Below, in pieces: positions 32,398-47,200 of a stretch of DNA of 64,000 nucleotides. The stretch spans positions 21,452,501 to 21,516,500 of the forward strand of contig CM048553.1 of assembly GCA_026413225.1 (NCBI GenBank). Direction: 5' to 3'. The stretch's first letter is position 1. Every line of letters starts with the position of its first letter. Both the position numbers and the translations under genes were made by a program. The DNA is from Otis tarda (Eukaryota > Chordata > Aves > Otidiformes > Otididae). The notes under the pieces were generated by a model that worked only from the letters and a program-made list of their open reading frames with translations, had not been told where the DNA came from and did not search any database.

Positions 32398-35300
32398 CTA
32401 CAGATTAGAAAACAAAACAAAACAAAACAAAGAGTCATGTACTAAGAAACTTCTGTATTTGGGATCATGTTGTTATTACTTTTGATCTGCAGCTAAGCCA
32501 TTTTATGTAATCTTCCCTGCAGTTAATCACTGTACTATGTTATTATGGCAATGAAGAATTGTGTTAATATTCAGAAATACATTTAAATAATTATACCTTG
32601 CAAATTATTAAAATGCTACAGTAGTTAAGCAGAAACTTTCCTTCACAGACTTCATGATTCTTCCTGGTTGTTATTTCCACCCATTTCACCGTCTTTATTT
32701 TTTTCTGGTTTACAGTTTTTTCTCCTCAAACATGAGAGCTGCTTTTGTTCTCCCTTGATGTTTCTCCTTGGTGGACACCAGAGATTTCTTCTGATCTGCT
32801 CTTACTCACTGCAACACTTTTTACAGCTCTGTAATAATCTATTTTTCTTACTCCACTATATTCAGTTCTCTATTTAAAATAAAAAATGCCACTTCCCAGA
32901 CTCCTCTGCTTCTCTGAACTCACAAAGATCTTCTGAAATATGACTACATCCCCCTGCTTTTATATGCTGTACTGCATACAGCCCATGTGATCTGCATATT
33001 AAACATACAGTGACAGATCCACAAGGAATTTATGTCTTTGGATAACTAAAAAAACTTGCAATTTTACAAATGCACAAAATAGTTCAGTTAACTGAATTTC
33101 AGCTATATAAAATATGAAATAATGACTACTCTAATTTAATAATATTTATTCATACACACACAGTGCATTTTGTTTATTTGTTTTGCAGAGGTCTGTAGAG
33201 CAGAACTATTTGCTTTTCCCTTTATTATTTACTCACCGTTTTTGGATGAGAATAGGTCATTGTTATGTATGGCCCCAAATGAAATACTCTAGGAGTTCCA
33301 TGGCAATAACTACCATCAAATATGAATTTTGGATAATTTGGATTATTTATGAAACTGTAAGAGAATATGTGAATGGGAAGAGAAGTTGCCTTCTTGAATC
33401 TGAAGCTATGAATGTAGATATTATAGTGCATGCTTAATTATTAATAAGTAGTTTTAACAAGTGTGCAGTTAGGAGTAAAACATGTAAAATGTGTGGGCTC
33501 CCATAAAAAGGAATTAATTTCACTGAGAATACAGCATTGTTGGGTGAATGATACACAACCTAAATTGCAATATTTTTCATTTTGGATACTATAGAAAAGT
33601 TGTGATGCTTGAAGACAACTTTAAGATATTTAGCTACCAAAAGTATAGATTAAAATAAATGCCTTTTTAAGCTCATAAAATATAATGAGACCTATAACAT
33701 CTTAATTCATCCAATGGGATACCTTTATGAGTAAGAATACCAACATTGAATAGGGAGTTCATCTGGAATAGTAATTTCTCAAAGCTGTATTAGACTGAAA
33801 CATATTATTAAATTCACAACCTTTCATTGCAAAATGCTAACTGAAGATACATATGTGAATTTAAAACATGTTGTAGGATAATATAAGTGGAGGAAGACTA
33901 TAGCAATTGAGCCAAATGGAGGTTGCTGTTACATGGATCTGCTCTTCTTCACATGAAGTCTGCAAAAGTAGTACCATTAATTTGGTAAAAGGAAGGGACA
34001 GATAATTAAAAAAAACACCACTAAATTAAAATCTGAACAGCCACTACTTTTTATACTGTCCTATAGTACAACAGACAACTACACAACAACACAAATTTTA
34101 TTCTAATTGACAGAAATTCTAAAACCATAGGAATTTTTTCTTCATAGAAAAATAAAAGCACCTGGGATTCACTCCTGCAAAGTCTCAAATCTAAAAGCTG
34201 TGTCAGTATGTGAAAAGGAGGATAAGATACTTTTATAACATACATAACACTTTCTAATTTTAAAAAGCAATAGCATAAAACTTGGTAGCGGAGTGTCCAG
34301 CTCTCAAGGTGCTTGCTGGTGTGAGTGATTCTCTAATTCACCTGTGCTTGGGGTGCCAAGGGAAACACAAATATGAATTAAATGCAAAGCAGAGTTAAGG
34401 CCATACATTAAAGCCCCTAAAGATCCAGGAGTGACTATGATACAGTGTATGTTCTTCACGCAGGGAGGAACCCTTCATTTTTATATCTGCTCAGTTTTAA
34501 TGAATGTAACCTAACAATGAAAACAAATTTTCATCATACTCGATCACTGCAGCACTTTTCACCACTGCCCATGTACATTTTGAGTTGAGGTTTTTCTTGT
34601 TTGAGTTCTCCCTGCGGAACAAATTGGAGAATGCTCCTTGCAGACAAGAAGAGGACACCATCGATCCAATATAGTATTACCATGCAGGCAAAAGTTATCC
34701 GATATTAATTTAGATTTCTTTATTTCTAGCAACCAGTTAGGCACAAAATATAAAAACAACACTGCATTTTATATTAAAATATGGGTTTTTTACTTTTTAT
34801 CTGCCTAAATAATTAAATTTCGGACATTTCGGTTCTCTCGGCATTAACTATAGGGAGCACCAAAATTAGTGAAGAAGCAGTATCTAGTGGGTAGGGAGCA
34901 ATACCTGGTGGAGCCCTGGAAAGGGCAAGGCCACAGAAGAGAGAGGGGAGAACATGGCTGTGCAGGGAAGGGCTGCTGCTTGGGGGACCCTCCTGAAGAG
35001 GTTCAACCCACCCAGACTCAACAGCTGCTGCAAAACACAGGACCAGAGAATCCAAGTCCAACTCCCTGCGGGTCCCTTCCCACCTTTCCATTCCAGCAGT
35101 GCACCTGGCCCAGGCACAGGGTCCCTTCCACAACCCAGCCCTGGCCTAGCACTGCTAGACAGTCAACTTGTCTTACCTGTTTAGAGAGAAAACCAGGTAT
35201 TTTTAAAGGCAATTAGCACAGGGTGCCTGTTCTACCACACCTGAAGCTGCAAGAACAACTGCATTTTAATCTATATTTCCACACCTCAGCACTACAGTCA

Positions 35301-36692
35301 GCCACAGAAAATGTGTCAACTCAGTTGAGCTAAACTTCCTTTCAAGTCATTTCTGGAGATCCAGAAAGGGAATGACTTGATGTGAAGTCTGAGACTACCA
35401 GCTTATTTGAAATGCAGATGAAATAGATGACCATACAAAATCATTTAATCTAATCAAACTGAGATGTATTTTCCAGGGCTTCCAGACTCACTACAGAATA
35501 CTGATGGTTTTCTTTTGCCAGGACTCTGTGCTTGTTCAGCCCTAATTTTGTCAGAGTAGAGCAATTCTTCTGCACCACCATCAGACATAAACATATTTTG
35601 TTCACTCTATACAGTTTGAATCCAAATTATACTTTCTTTGTGTGTTTCATATATATGGAAAATTATGATCAGTAGTCATCAGCTTAAAGATACTAAAAGT
35701 TAATTTCTTGTTTCCTCAGTCTCTGTTCACCTATATTTCCACCTATGTATTAGGAATGTTTCTTGCTTCCACAAAGCACCTGCACTAGCAGAATCACTGT
35801 GCATAATCAGTCATAACTACTGAGGGATTTTTCGATAATCTAAAATGGGGAAAAGATACAATTTCAAATGTACGGCTAAGTTCCTCTCATCCCTAAGCTA
35901 GCTTTCTAGTTCTTCTTCTATAAATTTCCATTTCCAGGTGGACCATTTTGTGACAAAACACAATGGAATATGACCAGAAGCTGAGAAATCTCGTAAAATG
36001 AGGGAATCATTCAGAAGGGAGCGGCGGGCTGCTGAGGAGGACCTGTATGGGAAATTTACCACATTATTTGCTTTGATTGTCTTGCAAGGAGCAGAGAAAG
36101 GTGTTTGAAACTGTAAAAAGATAAAATTTTCAAAGCCAAACTACAGGAGAAGAAAAACAATGTAGCAAAGTGCCTTTTTTGACAGATGTTATGTGCATGT
36201 TGAAACCATGTCATACCAGTCCGTCAGTATGTAATTGTTAATTGTTAATAACAAAATATTGTCTGTGCCAGGAAAGTAACCTCAGTGAACAAAAGGAGAC
36301 CTGAGAATTTGGGGGTTAATTGAGATTCAGTCACCTTTGGCTGCTGAATCACACAATGAACCCTCAGAGGACTAAATGGTAAAACCCACAAATACTATAT
36401 CATTGAAAAGGCAGACAGAGATTCTTAAAGCTCTAAATAAGTAATTTTTACTAAAGAAGAAAAGCACTTGCTTTCCAAACTTCATTAATTTGATTGTAAG
36501 GAATTTGTGCCATTGTTTTTAGAAAAATGTATTTCAAAGAACATTAAATTCCTTATACACAGTTATCTTATTTATATAGCATTTGTAGAGTGCTTTGACA
36601 ATGTGAAGTCTTATCTTAACGTTAAGAAATACTAGCACTATTACTCAAATAGATCCTTAAAGAGATTCACTTACTCCTTTAGTTTTACTTAC
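32398..36692 (-). other. CACNB2: CACNB2 intron, 4295 bp, between the two SH3 exons
   Basis: GTAAGT donor next to 36693 and CTGTAG acceptor next to 32397. It contains an AAAAC microsatellite close to the acceptor and a GC-richer patch at about 34890-35180 with overlapping but featureless open frames. No gene recognised. Confidence 0.8.
32409..32431 (+). repeat. (AAAAC)n microsatellite
   Basis: About four and a half units of AAAAC on the plus strand, a GTTTT run in the transcript, starting 12 nt upstream of the acceptor of the 137-nt exon. Its T-rich transcript strand lies where a polypyrimidine tract would be, so length changes here could affect that acceptor. Confidence 0.85.
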
Positions 36693-36815
36693 TTCTTTAA
36701 CATGAAGAAAATCTTTAGCCTCAAATGAGATGGCCATGCCTGGGACTGGAACATCATCATCGTGAGCTGCACTGTACCCAACATTTGTCCGAACTGCAAA
36801 TGCAACAGGCTTTGT
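36693..36815 (-). CDS. CACNB2: CACNB2 exon 4: first half of SH3 domain
   Basis: 123 nt, phase 0 at both ends, 41 codons. The translation starts [16 protein letters not shown] and ends [11 protein letters not shown]. It contains the beta-subunit SH3 start, the acidic HDDD loop and the [15 protein letters not shown] segment. The acceptor reads TTTTGCAG and the donor GAA|GTAAGT, a strong 5' splice site despite the A at the last exon base. This exon forms the first strands of the SH3 fold, which in this family packs against the GK domain and does not bind classical PxxP ligands. The preceding exon, expected to end in a Gln/Ala/Lys-rich stretch, was looked for upstream to 64000 and not found, so the 5' intron is at least 27 kb long. 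Confidence 0.96.
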
Positions 36816-39800
36816 CTGCAAAACAAAAGATAAACAGCATGAAGATTTCCCTTGCAAACACATGCACATGTACAAACACACAGAGAGAATAATTTCTGTA
36901 AGTTATCTTTTTAAAATCATAACAATTACAAAGAACACTCAAAAAATCCATGTAAAGCATTATGAAGCATCACGTTTACTTACCTCAGTTATTTAATATC
37001 AACAAATTTGATAGAATACAAGATTTTTATCTAGCTACTAGTGTTCTGAATTAATTTGCAATAAGTCAAATCAGTAATCACAAACCAGTTGGCAATCCAT
37101 ATTATTATGCTCAGTTACTATGGCACTGCACAGCAGATCTTCATTTGGCTAAGATTTAGTAGAGATTTCTAACCATAGTTCTGAACTGAGGTGGTCACAC
37201 CTCACACTTGCGTTGCAGTATTTTTAAGAGGTACGCTTGAATTTACATGGAGTGTTTTATCCTACTTTCACAGCAACTACTGGGCCCCCATCAAATTCAG
37301 AAAGGAATGAGAACCAAGGAATCAGATTTCAGGTTACTAGTACTTGAAGTTTAAATTGCAATGGTTTACTATGCTTTGCTAATAAACAGAGAGATATAAT
37401 ATAAATTTGCATAATAATGAGAACTTAAGTATACCATTTCAAAGTAAAAGTCATTAAATTCAACCATAATGGCCAAACCTATTGCGATTTGGCTCCACTG
37501 CCTATGGAAAGAAGAATTATAAGCTGAATGGGGAACTTTTTTAGGCTTTCATATCCAAACCTGAGTCCTCAACATTTTCACTGAACAGTTACCTAATCCT
37601 GAATGCACATAAAAATTAAGCATATCCTGGCTGAGCTGAAAGTCCCTATGCACTTGTAGTTCAGCTACTGTGTTTGCCCAGAGCCACCTCACGCCACAAA
37701 GGAGCCACGTGCCAGCACCCACCCAGGAAAATTCACAGTTTAGGAGGAATGGTGCCAGCAGTTGCCAGTGACATCTGAGCGAGACATCTCACTGCACAGC
37801 TGCTCTGATAGCACAGTAGTGCCCTCTGATCATCAGGTCATTACCTAATACCAGGCACAGAGAGATTTACTGGTTCCCATAATTCATACTACAACCTACA
37901 CCAGCACTTGGTATCAGTAAGTTACAGGATTTTCACAAGTTTTATTTTCAAGAAGAAGTTGCAGAAGGAATTGCTCCCATTTATTCTCAAAAAAGAGGAT
38001 ACAAAAATGCATCCCCTACTTCATGAGAGCAACCTCAAATACCGGAAACCAAAAATTGTGCTGTATTTTTCTGATTATCAAAAATCCCTGCCTGCTGCTC
38101 CATCCAGGATTACTCTAACAACTTCCATAGTGCTACAGGACAGAAATCTGCCACATTAAAATACATTATAAAACAACGAGGGAGATATATAAATAACTCT
38201 AAAGATAATATCATGCCACTTGGTCTGGAAAGGACAGCTGGAAATAAACAGAGAGAAGGTTCCCTGTTGCTTAATTTAGGTCTAATGTGCTGTAAAAGCC
38301 ACAGGGTTCCAATAAAGTGGATTTTAAAACTCCTTAAATAGGCCTATATTTGAACGAACTACCACAGCCAAACAATTTACATCTAAGTGCACATTCTAGG
38401 AAGGATTTTTAATTTAGAAGGAGAAACAATAAGTTCTTTCACAACAGTAGGGTCAAGAGAGTCTCTGTGTCCAGAAGTGAAACAGGCAGTTTCAACAGGA
38501 ATAAATTCTGGAAGAGGATTGCAGAATGGGCTTCATGCTTATGTGGTATTCTGGATCTAAACATGTATTTGTACAAAGACATTATCAATAAATTATTGGA
38601 AAAGGACTTTACAGTATCCCATCTGTTCTTTCTCCAGGAAGTAGTGGAAAAATCTTACGAAAGTTTGAGTAGAAGGGCTCTAATGACTGAAATTGGTACC
38701 ATTTAAATAGGCAATTACTTAAACTAAAAAATTAAATACAGCTGAATATATTCACAGGTTGAAAAACCTGGCTATAATTATTCCACTATACATTCCCCTC
38801 CTCCCCATCACAGTGTCTGAAAGTAGGGTCTCAGTGATTCTCCATCTTCTCAAAACAATTCTTTCTTTTTCAGTCTGGTACTCTTTACCTATGGATTTAT
38901 GTATGTATGCACCACTTATTTCTTTCTTGGCGCCCTCTTCTGACAATGTCATAAGTACTGTGGCTACTATCCATTGCCTATTTTTAAAACCCATCTCACA
39001 ACTTCTAAAATAACACATCCCGAAAGTTCAATGTCTTTCTTGGTGTTTAGCCACAATTAGAATATTGCAAATAGTTCACTGCTTTTCTTTCCAAGTCACC
39101 TATTCTAGGAGAAAATTAAAAAAACCCCAACACAAACAAATTAGAGTACTATGTGAAGTGCAATAATAAAATAAATAGACAGTAATTTTTAAAGTGTCTT
39201 GTTTTCTTTCAACAAGGAAAAATCCTATTGCTGTTGGAACATGCTGGAGATGTTACTCAACAGATATAGCTTTTATAAACAGCTTGATTATATTTGCACT
39301 GTGCAACACAAAAAAAGTTCAAATCAGAAATAATATTTTTATAAAAAATACACAGACACAACAGATAAGTGGATTAAATTCATCCATTAATAGGAAAAAT
39401 AGATAGAAAAGCATGTATAACAAGAGGGAATTGGTTTAGATGAGTTTACTAGATGTTCTTATTAGCTACCATCCTATGTTAGAAAATCATAGCCACAATA
39501 TTTTTATATACATTAAAAACACAATAAAAAAAACAACAGCTGCTTTAACTCATTGTGTTGGGCATCTTTCTCATACCCTGAACTCTTCTAGTGTACTGCA
39601 AAAGGAGTTTAGACACCTAACACAAATTTCTGGACTCTTGTATGAGAGAAAGGTATGTAAACGCTAGGCATGCATGTCCCATAATAAGCCCTTAATAAGT
39701 TCACCTTGTCATTACACAGATGAACTGTTAGAAGGGCAATGAGATGTAATTACGCATTCATGACTAGATTTCTGAAAATGTGCACTTATGAGACTGATCA

Positions 39801-42800
39801 TCCAAAAAATAAAATTTGGTGACTCCTCCACATCAATTTAAAGACCTCAAAGTGTTGATGCAACATGGGTAATGTCCACTTCCTATCACCTCAAATTCGT
39901 ATATGATTGAACTCCTCCACAATCCTCTCAGTTGTTACTAGCACTCGCTTACCCTACCTCAAAGGTAGCTAACTATTACAGAACTAAGCACGCCACAAAG
40001 AAAAAAAGTAGTCACAGAGGTACTGAATTCCATTATATCATGTATCTTCCTTAAAAATAAAAGATAACATAAATTACTGGGTTTCAATATTCATATAAAA
40101 CCCCACAAAATCTCTCCTGCATTTAAAAATTATAGACTAACAGAGTTGATGCTTTCTATGCTATTACTCATTTCAATAATGAAAATACAGATATGAATAA
40201 GCATTAAATTGTCAAATCTCCTAAATAATACTTAGTCATTAAATAGTACAGCACAGAATAAATCATTCATTGTTATTAAGAATGATTCCTCCATAAAGCA
40301 CTGTAAACTGTCATTGTAGAAATGTATCTCACAAGATACAGTATTTCCAACAAGAATGGAAATATTAGGGAACAATCTTTGTCAAACACTGATGGGGGGA
40401 TAATATGCTTGACATCCGTTCTCACATTTGCTATATCCTCTAGCAAATATAAGAAACACTCAGAGTATTGTGACTTACTCCTAATAGTATCAGTGGATGA
40501 AAGACTTTAGGCTGACTAAAGACTTTAAAATCCCTGCGGCATTGCAACAAACAGACATCTTCAGCAAGTTAATGTCCTTGACATACTTCTAAGAAGTGAT
40601 CTAAAATTTCCCTATTAGAGGGCAACACATGACTGCCCAAGAAAAAGAGAAAAATGGAAATTACTCCGGAACTATCTTAACATGAAAGATAAGTAGCAGG
40701 TAAAAAAATTCCTCTGTCATTTTCCACTATCGAAAAATTAATGTAAAACTGTGAGAAGAAAAACAAAGCAGAACACTGAGTTACAGATATTCACGGAAAC
40801 AGTATGTCCCATTTTATATACTTGTCATACTGGTAGAAAGGGAGACTGAATTACCAGGAGATTAGTCTACAATAATTAATCTAATTGAATATTTAAAACT
40901 AATTAATTTATGAAAGTTAAATGCTAGCCTTTTTACATAAATAAATAATTGTGAAAGTTTCATAGAACTGTCAATTTAACTACTTTTTCTTCTCTTGAAC
41001 TACATTGTCTTGAACTAAAAAAATCCAGTTGTTATGTAATTAGAGCCTTACGTAAAAAAAAAAAACAAACAACTTTTTTTTTAACATATGCATATGTATA
41101 TTTTAGAATGTATCTAGCATTTGCTTACATATTCTACAGTTCTAAAATTAGACTGGGTCAAAGCACTTTCTGTTTGTTCTCCAAATCTCCATGAAAATGT
41201 GATGGCAATTTAGCACTCAGTTAGTCCATAGGCTGGACTACAAGGACAGATGCTCCCAGATGTTAAACATTTTAACATTTCATCTCCCTCTAGCGAAACA
41301 ATATAGCCTGAAAAAGTTTACTTATCTACAGAATGAACTTTTCCACTTTGTTTTCTTTTTTTTTTCTCCAGTATAAATACAACATTCAACAGACCAAATA
41401 ATCCCACAAGGAGAACAACAACCAGACCATGGACGTTACTATCATCTGTACCTCGGAGGCAGCAGGGAACACCCTGAGGAGTGGAGTTCATGAACCAATT
41501 TCAGCTTTTGATTAAAAGTGAGAATATAAATCAAGAAAAACATATTCACAAACTGTTAAACCAACTTTGGCTGTAGACTTCCGGTAACAAAATAAGGACT
41601 AGGAAGACCTTATTTAATTTTCTCTTTTTCTGTCTGGATCTCACTTCTTTCTTTTGGTTCACAAGTTATGTTCACTTTATAAATTTTCACGCCAACCATC
41701 ATTACTAAGTTAATACTATTTACAGTATTATTATACTCTGCTGCTTATATTCCCTCTTGTTTTAGGACTAACTGGTATTCAATGCATACACGAGCATTTG
41801 CACATTGTATCAGTCAATTTGTCAGTTTAAATGAATTTGCACCTGCCTGGCTGAATTTGTATTTAAGAAATATTTCACCCAATAACAGAGCAAAATAATA
41901 CAATCTGTTTTCTAGTAATGTACTTAAAACATGACAGGACCCTTTTCTCCTATAACTCATTTCAGTTTTTTTATGCTGTGCCATAAACCCAGTGGATGCA
42001 GTCTCGGGGGATTCCAGCCAAGGAGGCAAGTTTTCTGACACAGAATTTGCTCACAGAACAGGTCATCTCCCTCACGGCCACTAACCTTGGGAATGTTGCT
42101 TTAAAATCGAGGTATCTCTATTCCCTGTCCACTGCCAGAAGACAGAAAAACAGATCAGACCATTCTCCAAACCACTTTCATTTACACTTGAGGCTGTCCT
42201 ATGTGAAGCAATGACTCTAGGGCTACAGAAATACAAGCAAGGCTTAAGGCTGCCTTTACTTTCTTCAGTAGCAGGTGATGAGGATCTAGGGTCTTTGATC
42301 CATCTCATTTCTCACTCCATTACATCGTTCCCACAGTAGAGGTACACTGCATTTACATCAGCTTACATGAGAACAGAATGCTGATAGGAATGCATCTTTT
42401 ACGAAGGCAATGCCAGCTAAGTCAAGAACTGACTCAGAAAGTGACTCTGGTTATTATTTTGACAAAGTGGTTGTTGAAGTTGGCATTTGTGTTAAAGTTT
42501 GGAAAATTTGGCTCAAAACAAGTCTCCTCCCTCACTGTTGATACATAATGGTATGCATCCTTCTTCAGATCCACTTTTCACAGATGTCTGTAACTTTGTC
42601 CTGAAAGCAAGGAATTATTTTTCTTTTGGGTAATAAATACAATGGGTCTCTCTTGAAAGACTACCAACATTTACACTCATGAAAATTTAAAACACTACAC
42701 ATTTTTTTTTTTTCGGCTGAGGAAAGATGATACTACTCCTGAACTTTTCATAGTAGTCTTGGTAGGCAGTAAATATCTCAAACAGTGACCTATGTTTGGC

Positions 42801-43659
42801 ACTATTTCACCACAGTAGCCCTGTACATAGCGTTTGGACCATTAGCAGTATTAATATCCCACACAGGACAAAGATCAATACCAATATGATAGCCTGATAA
42901 CTGCAGTCTTAAAATATGTCACTTTATTTTGCCCTGTTGTTGACTAAGAGTCAAATATATAAAGCAAAAGCAGTTCAATACCTAGATGATTTACAGAATT
43001 ACATGACTTTTACTATTATTTTAAAGAAGTTTACAATATTACAAAATACATACTGTCAGAAAAGCAGCTCAAGAATGGAAAAAGTAAATAAAAACAATAA
43101 CAGAACTTTCCCATTTTATTTTGTACACTAACTTATACATCTCTTATACAAGAAACAAAAATCAAACCCACCTGAGTACACAAACAATTCACAGGATGTT
43201 TACATCCTAAATGCCGATTATTACTGGAGTCTCATTGCAGGTAAGTAATTGTCCAGTCTCTAAAAATAGCATCTGCTCAGCCATCCCATTGCTAAAGAAG
43301 CAATGACAATTCACGGATGTTCCAGCAGAAAATCAGAGTATACCCTGCTGTCACTAAAAGTAGCGATCAATAATATGACTTCCCAGCAAAGATCAGACCT
43401 TCTTTTATTGGCATGGATGTAGGTATCAAACAAGCCTGGTAGCAAGACAGAACTACAGAATAACTGAATGGGCCTGAGGCTCAAGTCTTGGATTAGTGCC
43501 TGCCTGTGCAAGGTGCTGTACTCAGCACTTCCAACACAGTGAAGGAGCTGAAAAACAAAAGTACAGTGGGAGAACAAAACACGATAAAACTGTAGTTAAT
43601 AAGTAGCAGCCTGAGTAACACAATGATCTGATGAGATTCAAACTTTTCTGAATTAAGGC

Positions 43660-44208
43660 TTTTGATAACATGGATCTCTGCTCTTGTGAGGCCCCACTTG
43701 CAGTACTGCGTCCAGCTCCGGAGCCTCCAACATAAGAAGGGTGTGGACCTATTGGAGTGAGTTCAGAGGAGGGCCACAAAGATGATCAGAGAGCTGGATC
43801 TATGAGGACAGGCTGAGAGTTGGAGTTGTTCAGCCTAGAGAAGAGAAGGCTCCAGGAAGACCTTATAGTAGCCTTTCAGTACCAAACGAGAGCTTACAAG
43901 AAAGATGGGGAGAAACTTTTAGCAGGGCCTGTTGCAATAGTACAAAGGGTAATGTCTTTAAACTGAAAGAGAGTAGGTTTAGATTAGACATAAGGAAAAA
44001 ATTCTTCACTGTGAGGGTGGTGAGGCACTGGAAGAGGTTGCCGAGAGAAGCTGTGGATGCCCCATCCCTGGAAGCGTTCAAGGCCAGGTGGGACAGGGCT
44101 TTGAGTGACTTGGTCTAGTGGAAGGTGTCCCTGGCCACAGCAGAAGGTTTGGAACTAGATGATCCTTAAGGTCCTTTCCAATCAAAACCATCCTATGATT
44201 CTGTGATG
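43660..44208 (+). mobile_element. CR1 LINE fragment, 3' end, antisense to CACNB2
   Basis: About 550 bp of plus-oriented CR1. It carries CR1 ORF2 3' sequence (the stretch for HLEYCVQ-like and VQRRATKMI-like motifs, now frameshifted and interrupted by stops), then the typical 3' region with CTAGTGGAAGGTGTCCCTG, GGAACTAGATGATCCTTAAG, CCTTTCCAATC and the tail CCTATGATTCTGTGATG. It is 5'-truncated and more decayed than the copy at 29875-30536, so probably older. The 5' boundary is approximate. Confidence 0.92.
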
Positions 44209-47200
44209 TCTCCTGAGGGATTTGGAAGACCAGTGGTCAGCCAGAACACATAGTTATGGAGCCAAACTTCTCAGTGCCTGAGTCAGTAATTTGATCTGAG
44301 TACATTTTACCATCTATTTCCAAAACAAATGCAACATGAACTGTGCCCAGCCATTATTAGTGCTTGCATTGCTGCCTTAGAGAGGGCTGTCTCACCAAAT
44401 TCTTGCCTGGGAAACATTGCACCCACTGCTTTCCAGCACCTGACACCAACATGCAACCTCCTGCAAGAGTGACCAGCGAGGAGACATCTCCATTGCACAA
44501 GCCACCACTGCAATCAGCCTTTCCCTTGGGCTCCCTAAGCAGGCTGTGAGGGTTACTGCACAGAAACTCAGCTATTAAAGATTCTGAGTTTCTTTAGGAT
44601 CAAGGCCCATTGGTAAAATCTACTGAAGTACTCTCTGAATCCTTCCAGTTCCTTGGTATCCCTGCTGCAGCAACACCTGCTCTCAATGGTAAAGAAAAGA
44701 AGGAAAATTTAACACATCCAGCTGGTACAAAAGAGAGTCTGCCAGATTCATTTTTTCTTAACAACAGGTAGGCTTAAGGGATTTTTTTTTGTCCTCTCGT
44801 ACTCTCTAGAGATACTTTTGTTACTATTTTAGTTCATCTTCACATACAGCCTGAAAGTCATGCTTCCTACTTCCTTTTACGAAATCATATTTGAATAGAG
44901 AGTCACTGATGTCAGTTTACATTCAGCTCAGGAGGCAGCAAAGACTGAAATAGCTTTAGTGACGCACACAGAGCTTTTTCATATGAGCGGGGTCTTTTTT
45001 TTTTTTTTTATTAGAGCATGATGCCAAAACCCATCGGTGGCTGTGTGTTGTCTGCATGCAAGTGTGCCAGAAAGGTGGCTCTTTGGTACCACCCACTTGG
45101 GGAGTTAATGGGAACAACTGGAAACAGGCACAGCTGAAGAAGCCTGTTTGTGCTTACTGAAAACATGCTTACTCTGGCAGCAAAAGCCAGCAGATGAAAA
45201 CTGTCATTTGCAACAAAAATACTGTGCTGGGATTTCAAGTTCTTTTTTCAATGTCACAATTGAGGACATTTTATGCTTATGAGACATTCTAAGCTTATGA
45301 GACAGCATTTTAGCAGATCTTAGGGTTTTTTTTTGCTAAATTGAGGTTCACAAAGAGAAAAGATCTGCAGCAACATTTTCAGGCTATTCACAAACAAAAA
45401 TTATCCAGGAAAAGCATAAATCTGTGACACAGTAAGCTAAAGTAAACACTAAATAAATCAACAATGCAATGGTTGGTTAAAAATGAAGATACTATTATGA
45501 AAAGCTTCTGAAAAAAGTATATAATTGAAAATGTTTCTTAATTCAGTATTAAGCCTGAAAGTTTTACTGCTAGTTCCAATATCTAAATAATTTTGCACTT
45601 GATTTTTTCAAACGGATTAGAAAGTCTATGACTGCTAAAGCCAAAGGTTAATGTTGTTAACATGTTTCACTTTTACGTAATGCAATAAGCATGTGTTTTC
45701 CAAGAAACTGCTGAAAAATTCTTCCTATATTAGAAACATACATTTTGTAGCTAGACTGCTCTATTTCCAGAAGTTATATGAATATATATTTCAAGGATTT
45801 ATATTTCAGAGTTTGAAATATCAAATGGTATATTAGCTCTTAACTAATACGCTGAACAAAAACTGAGAAGTTATTTCAGCTCACGGTAAACACGACATCT
45901 TACTCAATGTGCTTGACCCTTTCACGTGGTTACATTTTACGGTCAAAGCTCATGTTACCCTCCTCTTCGACCAAGTACCCATTGCTTCTGCAGGTCCTGC
46001 ACTGCCTGAGACACTTTTCATATATAAATTCAAAAGGAATCTCTACTGCAAATCTCCTTGACAGACTACATACTTATTACATAAATTATAACACACAGTA
46101 TATATATTTATTAAATATATACATTAAAGAATACTTATTAAAGTTGAAAGTTAAACATCCTTGACTTAGGAAAAGTAAAAATGGAAGCACGCTTAACTTA
46201 GGAGAGCAGTGGTATCTTTAACTCAGCCCGTAGCATGTACAGTATTAAGGTACAACCATTAACTTCATTATTATATGCTCTCCCCTACCCCAGTACTGTA
46301 ACTTCCTTGCATGCAGGATGGGTCTCCCTTGGGATAGATCAAGAATGTATGAAACACGAGGAGCTATCCATAGTATCCTATACTCCTCTGATAATTAACT
46401 TCTGCCACTAAAGAATTAGGCTCACCCAGTTCAACAGAGAACAGATATTCTTCATTTGGGTTTTCTTAGTTTAATTTTGTGTGTGTATGTATCCGCAATT
46501 TTCTATGTTTAAATAAAACAAACAACAAAAAAGATCCCTTAAGTAATAAATTTCTAGTGTCATGCTGACATTTTCATACACCATCAGTACGACCGAAATC
46601 TTTATATCCACTGCCAAAAACTCCTTGCAACTTCAGCTGCAGAATTAACAGACTGCAAATGGTTTAATATTCTGCAAGAGGAATAGCACTAGAGTTGAGG
46701 CACACTTTGGCTGTGCTCTTCTCAAATATTTGCTGAAAGCAGAACAACTGTGAGACTTGAGAACTAGGGCTATTTAAAGCAAAGCTAATCAGAAACATAC
46801 AGTTCTATCTGAAATTTTCCATTTTTTTAAAAAATATAATTAATTAGAGGCTGATATGAAGCATATAAAATATTAGGTTAAATACTTTAATTTTTGCAGA
46901 ATGACAAACAAAAGAAAAATAAATTCTATGTCACTAGGTTTATCTGTTATAATCCTCCTGTAACTATTGAAGTCCTTCTTTTGCCCTTTGGGCATAAACA
47001 CACATCTTGGGTCCTCAGCCTGGCCATCATTGTGCCCATGCACATCTAAGAGACTGGTGAGTGCTTACCCCTTGCCTTTCTCTTTGCATGGAAGAATTTC
47101 CGGGAGGTTTAGCACCAGCTGAGCTGCTGTTGCACTGCAGTTCTCCTGCCCTGTTACAGGAAGAGTCGTGGCCTTGCCCATATGTTCTGGAGATCCCTTT

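Noticed and set aside
34813..35216. Overlapping frames of 64-115 codons on both strands
   Set aside because: Proline- and serine-rich chance frames in a GC-rich intronic patch. No homologue recognised, and no exon borders consistent with CACNB2.
41050..41083. A-run and T-run forming a possible hairpin
   Set aside because: Simple homopolymers a few bases apart, with no microRNA-like or snRNA-like features.
46095..46125. Near-perfect AT palindrome (TATATATTTA...TAAATATATA)
   Set aside because: Short AT-only palindromes are expected by chance in AT-rich introns. No hairpin RNA or origin function can be argued.
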